A DNA stretch of 64,000 nucleotides from DATBFG01 sp036558645 (GTDB lineage: Bacteria > Acidobacteriota > Terriglobia > Terriglobales > Acidobacteriaceae): NCBI GenBank assembly GCA_036558645.1, contig DATBFG010000069.1:5365-69364 (forward strand), given 5' to 3'. The position numbers and the translations under genes were made by a program. The notes below the pieces were generated by a model, which saw nothing but the letters and a program-made list of their open reading frames with translations, was not told the DNA's origin and made no database searches. Shown here piece after piece: positions 9,807 to 18,153 of the stretch (its first letter is position 1; each line of letters opens with the position of its first letter).

Positions 9807-12014
9807 GTGCGCTCAGTCGTGCCGGTCGCCATGGTGGTTTCGTGCCTGATGCTGGCGCACCAGGTGGCAGGCAAGGCGGCACGTGACGCGCTCTTCCTAT
9901 CAGAATTTGATTCCTCCTACTTTCCATTGATGGTGATGGCAGGTTCAGCAATCTCCATCGTCGGTGGACTATTGAACTCCCGAATTCTGCAGGCGTTGAC
10001 GCCGGCACGGATGGTTCCCTGGGGGTTCCTCTGCAGCGGGATGCTGCACATCGCTGAATGGACGATGCGCGACACGCCGTACCGCTCGGCGATGGTCGTG
10101 TTGGTATACATCCACCTGGTTGGTCTGGGTGCGATCGTGCTCTCGAGTTTCTGGTCATTGCTGAACGAGTGTTTCGATCCGCGCGCGGGTAAGCAATATT
10201 TTGGCCGGATCGCAGGGATTGGAACTTTTGGAGGCATATTAGGAGGCCTGGCCGCCGAGCGCTTTGCCGTCCTACTGCCCGCAACCACTATTCTGCTTTT
10301 CTTGGCAGCCATGCACCTGGTATCTGGTGCTTTCTGTTTCCTCGTTGTCCGCAGATCGCGTGACGTGGATGTTTCCGAGCATCCTCACCACGAGGAAAGC
10401 GCCGAACCTGTAACCTTCGCCGCCTGGCCGATATTCCAGCGGTCTAACTATGTGCAAATGCTCGCGGCCCTGGTGGTGCTGGGAACTACATGTGCCGCGC
10501 TGCTGGATATCGTGTTCAAGACGCAGGCTGCGGCTCTGATCGGCAAAGGGGATAGTTTGCTGCGTTTCTTTGCCATCTTTTATACGGTTGGGCAAATACT
10601 CAGCTTCGTCGTTCAGGTTTTGGTCACGCGAAAGTGGCTTGAGAAGTTGGGTCTGGCCCGGGGGGTAGCATCGCTTCCCGTCGTAGTGGCCGCGGGCGGT
10701 CTCGGGTCGGTCATTTTTCCTGTCTTTCCCGTGCTGGTGGTTACTCGGGCCTTGGAGGTTATCCTGCGCGGTTCCATCTATCGCGCAGGCTATGAACTTC
10801 TTTACACGCCGTTACCGCTGCAGGAGAAGCGCGCTGCGAAGCCGGTTATCGATGTAGTTTTTGACCGAATGGGTGACGTGCTTGGCGGCGCTGCTTCACA
10901 GTTGTTTCTTTCACTCGGCGGCGTGTTTGCAGTGAAGGGAATTCTTCTGGTTACAGTCGGCTTGGCGAGCGTCGCAATGTATGTCGCGCGGCGTCTGCGA
11001 ACACTTTACATACGAGTGCTGGAAAACGGGTTGGTTGAGCGGGCCATTCAACTGGATGTCAATACTACCAATGAGCTGATGACCCGGTCGGTCTTGCTCA
11101 AGTCGCTGTCAATAAAAACTGGACCTGCCACAAAATCGCCCGCGTCCCCGCCGGTTGGGGCGGACATCTCAGCTGCCGCCTCCGTACGGCCCACGATTTC
11201 CGACCCAGTCCTGCAAGAATTATCAGATCTGCGCTCGGGAAATGTCGACCTGGTACGCCGGACACTAGAAACAATGGAGAATCTCGGTGCGCTGGTGGCT
11301 CCTCAGGTCATTGTGCTTCTGGCCTGGGATGAAGTTTCTTCCGACGCCCTGCGGCTCCTGCGTATCTCAGTAAACCAGTTAGTCGGGCAAATGGTAGATG
11401 CCCTGCTTGATGGAAATTCCGATTTTGCGATCAAGCGCAGGGTCCCTCGCGCATTGGCCTATTCGAATGACCGCCGCGCGGTTGAGGGGTTGATACGCGG
11501 TCTGCAGGATTCGCGTTTTGAGGTTCGGTTTCAGTGCTCTCGTGCTCTGGACGTCATCATTCAGGAGCACCCCGAGTATCGGCCGGACCGGGAAACCGTC
11601 TTTGCCATTATCGAACGTGAGGTCTCGGTCAGCCGCGGTGTATGGGAGGGAAGGCGACTGCTGGACAGCAGGCAAAGCACGGAGCAGTTTCTGTTTCTGG
11701 ACAGCGTCCTCAAGGAACGCGCTCAATTGAGCTGGGAACACCTGTTCAGCTTGCTCGCGCTGATATTGCCACGGGAACCACTGAAGGTCGCATTTCAGGC
11801 GCTGCACACGGATGATCGCATCTTGCGTGGGCTTGCCATGGAATACCTCGACAGCGTACTGCCGCCATCGCTGAACCGCGTCCAGACCATTCTTGAGGCG
11901 GCTGCGACGGTGCGGTCGGAGGGAAGAGATCTAACCAGCCGCTTGCTGGACGCGGAAAAGTCCGTGAGCATGAAGATCGTTGCGCCAGCCGTTCCATCGG
12001 ACAAAAAGCCGTGA
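9807..12014 (+). CDS. nucleotide-carrier/MFS-like membrane protein with C-terminal HEAT repeats
   Basis: 735 aa from a GTG start 14 nt after the kinase stop. The N-terminal 400 residues are a polytopic membrane domain. The block AHQVAGKAARDALFLSEF followed by a conserved glycine-rich helix resembles the ATP/ADP-carrier (Npt/Tlc)-related transporters rather than ordinary MFS sugar carriers. About residues 455-700 are helical and look like HEAT repeats (for example NRVPRALAYSNDRRAVEGL-type helices with RFEVRFQCSRALD). Such carrier-HEAT fusions are known in free-living bacteria but their substrate is not established. The exchange residues of true NTTs cannot be checked by eye, so transport of nucleotides is only a suggestion. 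Confidence 0.72.
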   Translation: MRSVVPVAMVVSCLMLAHQVAGKAARDALFLSEFDSSYFPLMVMAGSAISIVGGLLNSRILQALTPARMVPWGFLCSGMLHIAEWTMRDTPYRSAMVVLVYIHLVGLGAIVLSSFWSLLNECFDPRAGKQYFGRIAGIGTFGGILGGLAAERFAVLLPATTILLFLAAMHLVSGAFCFLVVRRSRDVDVSEHPHHEESAEPVTFAAWPIFQRSNYVQMLAALVVLGTTCAALLDIVFKTQAAALIGKGDSLLRFFAIFYTVGQILSFVVQVLVTRKWLEKLGLARGVASLPVVVAAGGLGSVIFPVFPVLVVTRALEVILRGSIYRAGYELLYTPLPLQEKRAAKPVIDVVFDRMGDVLGGAASQLFLSLGGVFAVKGILLVTVGLASVAMYVARRLRTLYIRVLENGLVERAIQLDVNTTNELMTRSVLLKSLSIKTGPATKSPASPPVGADISAAASVRPTISDPVLQELSDLRSGNVDLVRRTLETMENLGALVAPQVIVLLAWDEVSSDALRLLRISVNQLVGQMVDALLDGNSDFAIKRRVPRALAYSNDRRAVEGLIRGLQDSRFEVRFQCSRALDVIIQEHPEYRPDRETVFAIIEREVSVSRGVWEGRRLLDSRQSTEQFLFLDSVLKERAQLSWEHLFSLLALILPREPLKVAFQALHTDDRILRGLAMEYLDSVLPPSLNRVQTILEAAATVRSEGRDLTSRLLDAEKSVSMKIVAPAVPSDKKP

Positions 12015-12077
12015 AGAGAATTGCACTCATCCCTAGCTTTTATTGATCATCTCTTCCATGCTCAGGTTCGAAGTCCC

Positions 12078-12773
12078 TTATGTCAGTCGATCCCAAATGG
12101 CCTCCAGACCCTGGGGAAACAGCTGACGGCAGGTTGCCAATGTAAGGTTGCCGACGAGTTGAAAGTGGGGCAGGTCCTTGAACTTTGGCCAGCGTCCACC
12201 CCATTCCAGTCCAAAAGATTCGCCGATGGCCGCAGCACGGGCCCATCCTGGATGGGATGTGTCCCAATCTGCCTTTCCTACCGAATCAAGTACGACAATG
12301 TCGAATGCCAATCCAAAGTTGTGCCAGCTTTGTCCACCGCGTGCCTTTGTTACGATCTTGCCTGGTGTCGTGCGGCCCTGAGCATACAACGCATCCTGCT
12401 CTTGCCACGTGCGCAGGCCCTGTGTGATTAGGACTCCGACACCGGCCTGGGCGCACGCGTCCACCAGACGGAGCCCGAGTTGGGCAACCTTGGGATGCAC
12501 ACGAGCCAGTCGTTGCGTGTTCAGATTCACAGTTTGAGCACCCAGCATGATTGAAGTAGTGTGGGCTGTAGGAGGCGGTTCTGGTGGAGTGAGCACGAAA
12601 GCTGAGCTCGCAGTCCCCGCGTCCGGAATGTTGAGTCGCTGTCCTACTCGCAAACGGTCAGGGTTGACGATGCGATTGGCCGCAACGATCAGCGGAAACT
12701 GGCTAGCGCTGCCGTAAAATTGCTTGGCAATTTTGCCCAAGGTATCGCCCGTTTTTACAACATAAGTTTGCAT
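12078..12773 (-). CDS. LysM domain and M15-family D,L-peptidase (endolysin/VanY-like)
   Basis: 231 aa. Residues 2-49 are a LysM peptidoglycan-binding domain (YVVKTGDTLGKIAKQFYG through VGQRLNIP). After a proline-rich linker, residues about 82-210 are an M15 metallopeptidase with the zinc ligands H151 and D158 in SWHNFGLAFD and H203 in LPHFQL. This resembles CwlK and L-Ala-D-Glu endopeptidases of phage type. There is no signal peptide: the LysM domain starts at residue 2, so export would need a holin-like or non-classical route, or the annotated start is wrong. No phage genes are nearby. It converges with the carrier gene. Confidence 0.85.
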   Translation of the reverse strand: MQTYVVKTGDTLGKIAKQFYGSASQFPLIVAANRIVNPDRLRVGQRLNIPDAGTASSAFVLTPPEPPPTAHTTSIMLGAQTVNLNTQRLARVHPKVAQLGLRLVDACAQAGVGVLITQGLRTWQEQDALYAQGRTTPGKIVTKARGGQSWHNFGLAFDIVVLDSVGKADWDTSHPGWARAAAIGESFGLEWGGRWPKFKDLPHFQLVGNLTLATCRQLFPQGLEAIWDRLT

Positions 12774-13089
12774 CTTCGCCTTCTTTCAGAACTCGCATGT
12801 TCCGCCCTGCGTTTCAGAAGCATGCTTCCAGCAGTCACCATGGATGTCAATTACTAACTCGTGATAGAGGAGGTGATCGTGTTGCAACGACGCTGCTCGG
12901 CATGCGAATTGCGGGTGCCGGGCTTAGCCCACCAATGACGCTTCGGAGGCGTCGTGGTGCGTGGTGTAGTTTCGTTCGATTTCACTTCGGGACAGCCGTG
13001 TCCATCCGTGCAGCGACTCTCTACGGCATCTTCATTCATAGCGTTTAACATCAGCTGCGTAGAGTTTTTTCCTCACTATGGAGGGCGGA
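12774..13089. other. intergenic region between the M15 peptidase and glucan phosphorylase genes
   Basis: 316 nt between divergent genes. The right part should be the 5' region of glucan phosphorylase. It holds a near-perfect ribosome-binding sequence GAGGAGGTGATC (12867-12878), a 19-codon open frame listed separately, and two stem-loops: GGGC-TTA-GCCC (12920-12930) inside that frame, and GACGCT-TCGGA-GGCGTC (12937-12953) overlapping its stop codon. I see no confident promoter hexamers. Confidence 0.5.
12879..12938 (+). CDS. possible 19-residue leader peptide upstream of glucan phosphorylase
   Basis: A GTG at 12879 follows the Shine-Dalgarno AGGAGGTGATC at 5-nt spacing; this 11-nt match to the 16S rRNA 3' end is stronger than that of any other gene in the window. 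The frame reads 19 codons to TGA at 12936-12938 and encodes a peptide with two close cysteines in RRCSAC. Two short stem-loops fall within and directly after it, as would be expected of a regulatory leader peptide. It is 151 nt upstream of the glucan phosphorylase ATG. There is no homology evidence; a chance match remains possible. Confidence 0.35.
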   Translation: MLQRRCSACELRVPGLAHQ

Positions 13090-15705
13090 ATGCGCCCAGT
13101 ACAAACCTTCAGTGTGATCCCCTCGTTGCCTTCTGAGATCGAAGTCTTGCGTCCGCTTGCGTACAACTTGCGTTGGGCGTGGAGCTATGAAACGCGCGAA
13201 TTGTTTCGCAGGCTGGACCGCGAGCTCTGGGAAACGTCTGGGCATAACCCGGTCGTAATGTTGGGCCTCATTCCACAGGAGAAGCTAGCGGCGGCGGCAC
13301 GCGACGAGGCCTTTCTCGCTCATGCACGTCGTGCCGCAACGAACCTGAATACTTATCTTGGAGAAAAGTACACGTGGTTCAGCAAGGCCTGCCGCGATTG
13401 TGTCGAACCACCGCTGATCGCCTACTTTTCCGCCGAGTTCGGCCTCACCGAATGTCTTTCCATCTTTGCCGGTGGACTTGGGATGTTGGCAGGCGATCAC
13501 CTGAAGTCCGCCAGCGACTTGGGACTTCCCCTTGTCGGTGTTGGATTGTTGTACCAACAAGGCTATTTTCGGCAATATCTGAATCAGTCGGGATGGCAGC
13601 AGGAAGCGCACGAGACGAACGATTTTGCCAATCTTCCGCTGAGTCCTGTCAGGCGCTCTGGCAGGCCGGTCACAATCGAAGTCCTCTACGCCGGAAGGAA
13701 AGTATTCGCTCAAATATGGCAAGCGCGGGTCGGGCGTATCTCCCTTTACCTGCTGGATACGAACATCGCTGCCAATGCGATTCCCGAAGATCGCAATATT
13801 ACAGATCAACTGTACGGCGGCAATAAGGAGACCAGGCTGAAGCAGGAGATTCTCCTCGGGATCGGAGGGTATCGTGCCCTCGAAGCCCTGGATCTGGCGC
13901 CTTCGGTGTTTCACATGAACGAGGGGCACTCCTCATTTCTAGCCCTGGAGCGCGTGCGCAGGTTGATGGAAACGCGGCGGCTCTCTTTCGCCGAAGCAAG
14001 GGAACTAGCGTCTGCTGGCCTGATCTTCACGACACACACGCCGGTTGAAGCCGGGCATGACTTTTTCTCCACCGAATTGATGGACCGTTACTTCGGTGAT
14101 TATGCGAGGGAGCTGGGCATCTCGCGAGAGGAATTCTTGTCGCTAGGCCGGACTGCCGATGGTCAAGGAGATTTCTGCATGACCGTCCTTGCCCTGCGCC
14201 TCGCATCGCGATCCAATGCGGTGAGCCGGTTACATGGCGAGGTAAGCCGCCGGATGTGGCAGGTTCTGTGGCCGGGAGTGCCCTTGGCGGAGGTACCCAT
14301 AGGACACGTGACCAACGGTGTCCATTTTCGCAGCTGGATTTCGCCCGAACTGAACCAGCTCTACGATCGCTACCTTGGACCGAACTGGCGGGAGGAGCCT
14401 GCCAACCATGACGTCTGGGGGCGGGTGCAATCGATCCCCGCCGAAGAATTATGGCGCACCCACGAGCGCCGCAGGGAGCGCTTGGTTGCGTGGGCGCGTC
14501 AGCGGGTGCGCCAGCAGCGAATCCGCCGGGGTGCCTCGCAGGCCGAAATCGCAGCCGCAAGCGAGATCCTCGATCCCGAGGCGCTTACTATCGGATTCGC
14601 GCGGCGGTTCGCCACTTACAAGCGGGCGACACTTATTCTTCGCGATCTGCCGAGACTACAGCGGATTCTGAACAACTCCGAACGTCCGGTGCAGATCATC
14701 TTCGCCGGCAAGGCTCATCCCCAAGATGATGCAGGCAAGGAACTCATACGCCAGATCAAGGCAGCGGTCCACAGCAACGAGATGGGACGCCGCGTTGCGT
14801 TTCTGGTCGACTACGACATGGTGGTTGCTCGATACCTCGTCCAGGGAGTCGACGTATGGTTGAACACGCCACTGCGTCCAAATGAAGCGAGTGGTACGAG
14901 CGGCATGAAGGCTGCTGCAAATGGTGTGCTCAATATCAGCACATTGGACGGCTGGTGGGATGAGGTCTGGAATGACCCGGACAACCCGCGCGGCATCGGC
15001 TGGGCCATCGGCAACGGTGAGACATATAACGATCACAACTATCAAGACCAGGTCGAAGCCGATGCGCTGTATGAACTGATCGAACGCGATGTCGTTCCGG
15101 CCTTTTACGATCGCGGAGCGGATAGCTTGCCACTAAAGTGGATTGAGCGCATGAAAGATTCCATTGCTTCGATCTGCCCGTTCGTGAACACCCACCGCAT
15201 GGTCAGCGATTACACGGCCAAGTACTATTTCAAGACGCACGATCAGGTAAGGAAACTGGAAGCTGAAGAAGCCAGCAAAGCGAAAGCTCTGGCCGGGTGG
15301 ACGGAGCTTGTCCGCCGTGAATGGCCGGCTGTCGGGGTGGAATCGGTTTCAAGCGAGGCGCAAGGGACGCTTTCTGTCGGCTCCAAGGTTCACGTCAATG
15401 CCATCGTAAAACTCGGGGCGCTTACTCCTAGAGATGTCAAAGTAGAACTCTACCTTGGGCGTGTTGGTTCCGATGGCGGTATTCTCGACGGGGCGGTCAT
15501 CGACATGGAGACTTCAGCCAGCAATGCGTCAAACAACTATGAGTTCACCACGAAGGCGCCCTGCAACCAGACTGGGATTCTCGGATACACGGTCCGCATC
15601 CGGCCTTATCATCAGGATCTGTCGACTGAATTTGTTCCCGGTTTAATCTATTGGGCGGATGCACTTGCCGATCAGAAGCAGGCGGCTCAGGCCACAACAG
15701 CTTGA
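13090..15705 (+). CDS. glgP: alpha-glucan phosphorylase (GT35, DUF3417-containing form)
   Basis: 871 aa. The start is set at ATG 13090 because GGAGG lies 5 nt upstream (13080-13084); the in-frame ATG at 13078 has no ribosome site. The N-terminus (LPSEIEVLRPLAYNLRWAWSYE) is the DUF3417 domain typical of the shorter prokaryotic alpha-glucan phosphorylases, followed by the catalytic fold with EFGLTECLSIFAGGLGMLAGDHLKSASDLG, FHMNEGHSSF and the pyridoxal-phosphate lysine K607 in GTSGMKAAANG. The family releases glucose-1-phosphate from glycogen or maltodextrins in the cytoplasm. About the last 120 residues are an extra beta-rich region. Other glycogen genes are not in the window. Confidence 0.95.
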   Translation: MRPVQTFSVIPSLPSEIEVLRPLAYNLRWAWSYETRELFRRLDRELWETSGHNPVVMLGLIPQEKLAAAARDEAFLAHARRAATNLNTYLGEKYTWFSKACRDCVEPPLIAYFSAEFGLTECLSIFAGGLGMLAGDHLKSASDLGLPLVGVGLLYQQGYFRQYLNQSGWQQEAHETNDFANLPLSPVRRSGRPVTIEVLYAGRKVFAQIWQARVGRISLYLLDTNIAANAIPEDRNITDQLYGGNKETRLKQEILLGIGGYRALEALDLAPSVFHMNEGHSSFLALERVRRLMETRRLSFAEARELASAGLIFTTHTPVEAGHDFFSTELMDRYFGDYARELGISREEFLSLGRTADGQGDFCMTVLALRLASRSNAVSRLHGEVSRRMWQVLWPGVPLAEVPIGHVTNGVHFRSWISPELNQLYDRYLGPNWREEPANHDVWGRVQSIPAEELWRTHERRRERLVAWARQRVRQQRIRRGASQAEIAAASEILDPEALTIGFARRFATYKRATLILRDLPRLQRILNNSERPVQIIFAGKAHPQDDAGKELIRQIKAAVHSNEMGRRVAFLVDYDMVVARYLVQGVDVWLNTPLRPNEASGTSGMKAAANGVLNISTLDGWWDEVWNDPDNPRGIGWAIGNGETYNDHNYQDQVEADALYELIERDVVPAFYDRGADSLPLKWIERMKDSIASICPFVNTHRMVSDYTAKYYFKTHDQVRKLEAEEASKAKALAGWTELVRREWPAVGVESVSSEAQGTLSVGSKVHVNAIVKLGALTPRDVKVELYLGRVGSDGGILDGAVIDMETSASNASNNYEFTTKAPCNQTGILGYTVRIRPYHQDLSTEFVPGLIYWADALADQKQAAQATTA

Positions 15706-15777
15706 GATCCTGACGAGCTGTGCATCTAGCCGTACTCCATCATCGCCGCCGCAGGTCCATGTACCATATGAGCCGCA

Positions 15778-16584
15778 ATGATTTTCGCCGACTTGGAACT
15801 ATCGCGACGGCTGGAACACGCCGAAGGACAAGCCTGCCTTGAGCATGCGAAGGCACGAAATCGGTTATTTCCCGACAGCGGCGCATGCTGGATGGAATGT
15901 GCCGGCGCCTATGTAGTCTTCGATGGAATAGATTCTCCCGTGACGCAGACTTTCGGGCTGGGAGTCTTTGAAAAGCCGACTGCCAGGTCGTTGGACACGA
16001 TCGAAGAATTTTTTCTTGATCGAAGAGCGCCAGTCTTCCATGAGGTAAGTCCGTTTGCCGGTGTCGACACGCTGGCGCTTCTCTGCCAACGAAAGTACCA
16101 GCCCGTGGAAACAAGCACCGTTCTCTTTCAGCCCGTCGAGGGTCCCCTTCATCAGAAGGATGACAAGATTCATGTACGTACTGCAGCTCCTTCCGAAGCG
16201 CAGCTCTGGTCAGATGTCGCCACAAAAGGATGAACGCACGAACATCCAGAATTGCGTAATTTCTTTCTGGACTTCGGGGCCATCATGGCGGCTCGCGCCG
16301 GGAACGTATGTTTCCTCGCTGAGTTGGACGGTAATCCTGGGGCGACCGGGGCACTATCGATACACGATGGAGTGGCGGTGTTCGCTGGTGCGGCAACCGT
16401 GCCCGACTTCCGGCGTCGCGGATTGCAGGCAGCGTTGCTCATGGAACGAATGCACTACGCTTACGATCATGGCTGCGACCTTGCGATGTTAGCAGTGACG
16501 CCCGGCAGCGATTCTCAACGCAATGCCGAGCGCAGCGGTTTTCGAATCGCCTACACGCGGACTAAGTGGAAGCTGGTAGCCTAG
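15778..16584 (+). pseudogene. GNAT-family N-acetyltransferase interrupted by an in-frame TGA
   Basis: Two open frames, 15778-16233 and 16234-16584, lie in the same reading frame separated only by TGA at 16231-16233. The first half carries GIDSPVTQTFGLGVF and the pattern EIEEFF-like...APVFHEVSPFAG; the second carries the acetyl-CoA-binding RRRGLQAALL region and a C-terminal NAERSGFRIAYTRTKW. Together they make a 268-codon GNAT protein of a family I recognise by its conserved segments. The residue at the stop is normally aromatic in this family, often tryptophan (TGG), so a single G to A change explains it. It may be a nonsense mutation, an assembly error, or readthrough. Reinitiation at TTG 16252 would give only the C-terminal half. 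Confidence 0.8.
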
Positions 16585-16638
16585 CTTTTCTCAGCGCTGA
16601 TTCCAGGTTTCCCGCAGCCCATTCACAATCAGATTCAC

Positions 16639-16714
16639 CCACCGTAAAACAGCGGTGGAGCGCCGCACGGGTGGTATCTTTGTTGGCTGAGATGGCGTAA
16701 AGCCGTCGCTCAGC
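16639..16714 (+). other. two stem-loops in the leader of the kinase-RapZ fusion gene
   Basis: CCACCG (16639-16644) pairs with CGGTGG (16653-16658). Closer to the gene, GCTGAG (16686-16691) pairs with CTCAGC (16709-16714), with a partly paired TGGC/GCCG inside; it ends 11 nt before the ATG. They could end the previous transcript or control translation of the fusion gene. No T-run follows either stem. Confidence 0.3.
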
Positions 16715-16725
16715 TCAGAAGATCC

Positions 16726-18153
16726 ATGGAGATTTTGCGAAAGCTGTTCGAAGGTCATTTTCATTGCGCGGTGGAGCACGTTCACCCATTGCAAGGACAA
16801 CTTGGGGGATCGGGCCGTAAGATCGTCAGACTTTCGGCGGACACGATCTCTGCCATCGGAATTCTTTATGATGTGCGTGAGGAAAATGTCGCGTTCCTGG
16901 AGTTCTCCCGCCACTTTCGACGCTACGGCTTGCCGGTTCCGGAAATCTACGCCGAAGACTTGACTCAGGGAGCCTATATCGAAGAGGACTTCGGCGACGT
17001 GACGCTTTTCGATTTTCTATCCTCCAACCGTGACGGGACTGCGATTGTCTCGAAAGTCGTCGATGTCTACCGCAGGGTAGTCGAGATTCTGCCCCGCTTT
17101 CAGGTGGAGGCGGGACGTGACCTTAACTATAAGAAGAGTTATCCCCGAGCGAGTTTCGACCGACAGTCCATCGCCTGGGACCTGAACTATTTCAAGTATT
17201 ACTTTCTACGGTTGGCGGGAGTACCTTTCAACGAGCAGGCTCTTGAAGATGATTTCGGGCGCTTGACGAAGCTTCTGCTTGCCGCTCCTCACGACTATTT
17301 TCTGTACCGCGACTTTCAGTCCCGAAACATCATGTTGCACGATGGCAAACCGTATTTCCTGGACTACCAGGGCGGTCGCAGGGGAGCGCTGCAGTATGAC
17401 ATTGCGTCCTTATTATTTGATGCGAAAGCCGACTTGCCTCCTGAGTTGAGGCAAGAGTTGCTCGACCACTACCTTGGCGCGCTGGGCAAGTTCATCGATC
17501 TCGATCGCGACGCCTTTTTACGCTACTACTACGCCTATGTTTACGTTCGCATTATGCAGGCTTTGGGAGCATACGGTTTCCGCGGATTTTATGAGCGAAA
17601 GCAGCACTTCCTGCAAAGTGTCCCATATGCGTTGAAAAATGTTCGCTGGCTTCTGCATAACACGACTTTGCCCGTTGCATTGCCGACTTTACTCGAAGCC
17701 TTTCACAGCATGTTGGGCTCTGAGAAATTGCAGGCGATTGCAACCAGCACAAGTACGTTGACGGTACGAATCTTCAGCTTCTCGTTCCATCGCGGCTGGC
17801 CCACGGATGAAACCGGAAATGGTGGCGGATTTGTTTTCGACGGGCGAAGTCTACCGAATCCGGGGCGCGAGGAACGTTTCGCTCACCTCACCGGAAGGGA
17901 CGCGCCAGTGATCGAGTATCTCGAGCAGCAGGAAGGCGTGCAACAGTTTCTCATCAACGCAACGTCCCTTGTGGATGCCAGCGTGAGCAGCTACCAGCGC
18001 CGTGGTTTCAAGAATCTGATGGTGTCGTTCGGGTGCACTGGAGGGCAGCATCGGTCCGTATATTTAGCGGAACAACTGGCGAAGCATCTTCGCGGCAGAC
18101 CTGGCGTCGAGATTGTAGTTCGCCACCGCGAACTGGAGAACTCGCAGAAATGA
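16726..18153 (+). CDS. AmgK-like sugar kinase fused to the C-terminal domain of RapZ
   Basis: 475 aa. Residues 1 to about 325 are an aminoglycoside-phosphotransferase-fold kinase of the AmgK type (ATP-dependent phosphorylation of N-acetylmuramate/N-acetylglucosamine at C1): the catalytic loop is FLYRDFQSRNIM (D196, N201) and the metal-binding Asp is in FLDYQGG (D213). Residues about 345-465 match the RapZ C-terminal domain: SFSFHRGWP, FDGRSLPNP, LTGRDAPV and GCTGGQHRS (436-444). The N-terminal P-loop ATPase domain of true RapZ is absent. In RapZ this C-terminal part binds glucosamine-6-phosphate and contributes to RNA regulation of glmS. The gene overlaps murU by ATGA, so both act in muropeptide sugar recycling. 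Inferred: the RapZ part senses amino-sugar-phosphate and tunes the kinase. Confidence 0.85.
   Translation: MEILRKLFEGHFHCAVEHVHPLQGQLGGSGRKIVRLSADTISAIGILYDVREENVAFLEFSRHFRRYGLPVPEIYAEDLTQGAYIEEDFGDVTLFDFLSSNRDGTAIVSKVVDVYRRVVEILPRFQVEAGRDLNYKKSYPRASFDRQSIAWDLNYFKYYFLRLAGVPFNEQALEDDFGRLTKLLLAAPHDYFLYRDFQSRNIMLHDGKPYFLDYQGGRRGALQYDIASLLFDAKADLPPELRQELLDHYLGALGKFIDLDRDAFLRYYYAYVYVRIMQALGAYGFRGFYERKQHFLQSVPYALKNVRWLLHNTTLPVALPTLLEAFHSMLGSEKLQAIATSTSTLTVRIFSFSFHRGWPTDETGNGGGFVFDGRSLPNPGREERFAHLTGRDAPVIEYLEQQEGVQQFLINATSLVDASVSSYQRRGFKNLMVSFGCTGGQHRSVYLAEQLAKHLRGRPGVEIVVRHRELENSQK

Noticed and set aside
14027..14560. 177-codon minus-strand frame inside glucan phosphorylase
   Set aside because: Antisense shadow of a high-GC gene with strong homology signals on the other strand.
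18033..18149. N-terminal extension of MurU
   Set aside because: It overlaps the kinase-RapZ gene in another frame; MILAAGLGTRL at 18150 is the natural start and overlaps the upstream stop.
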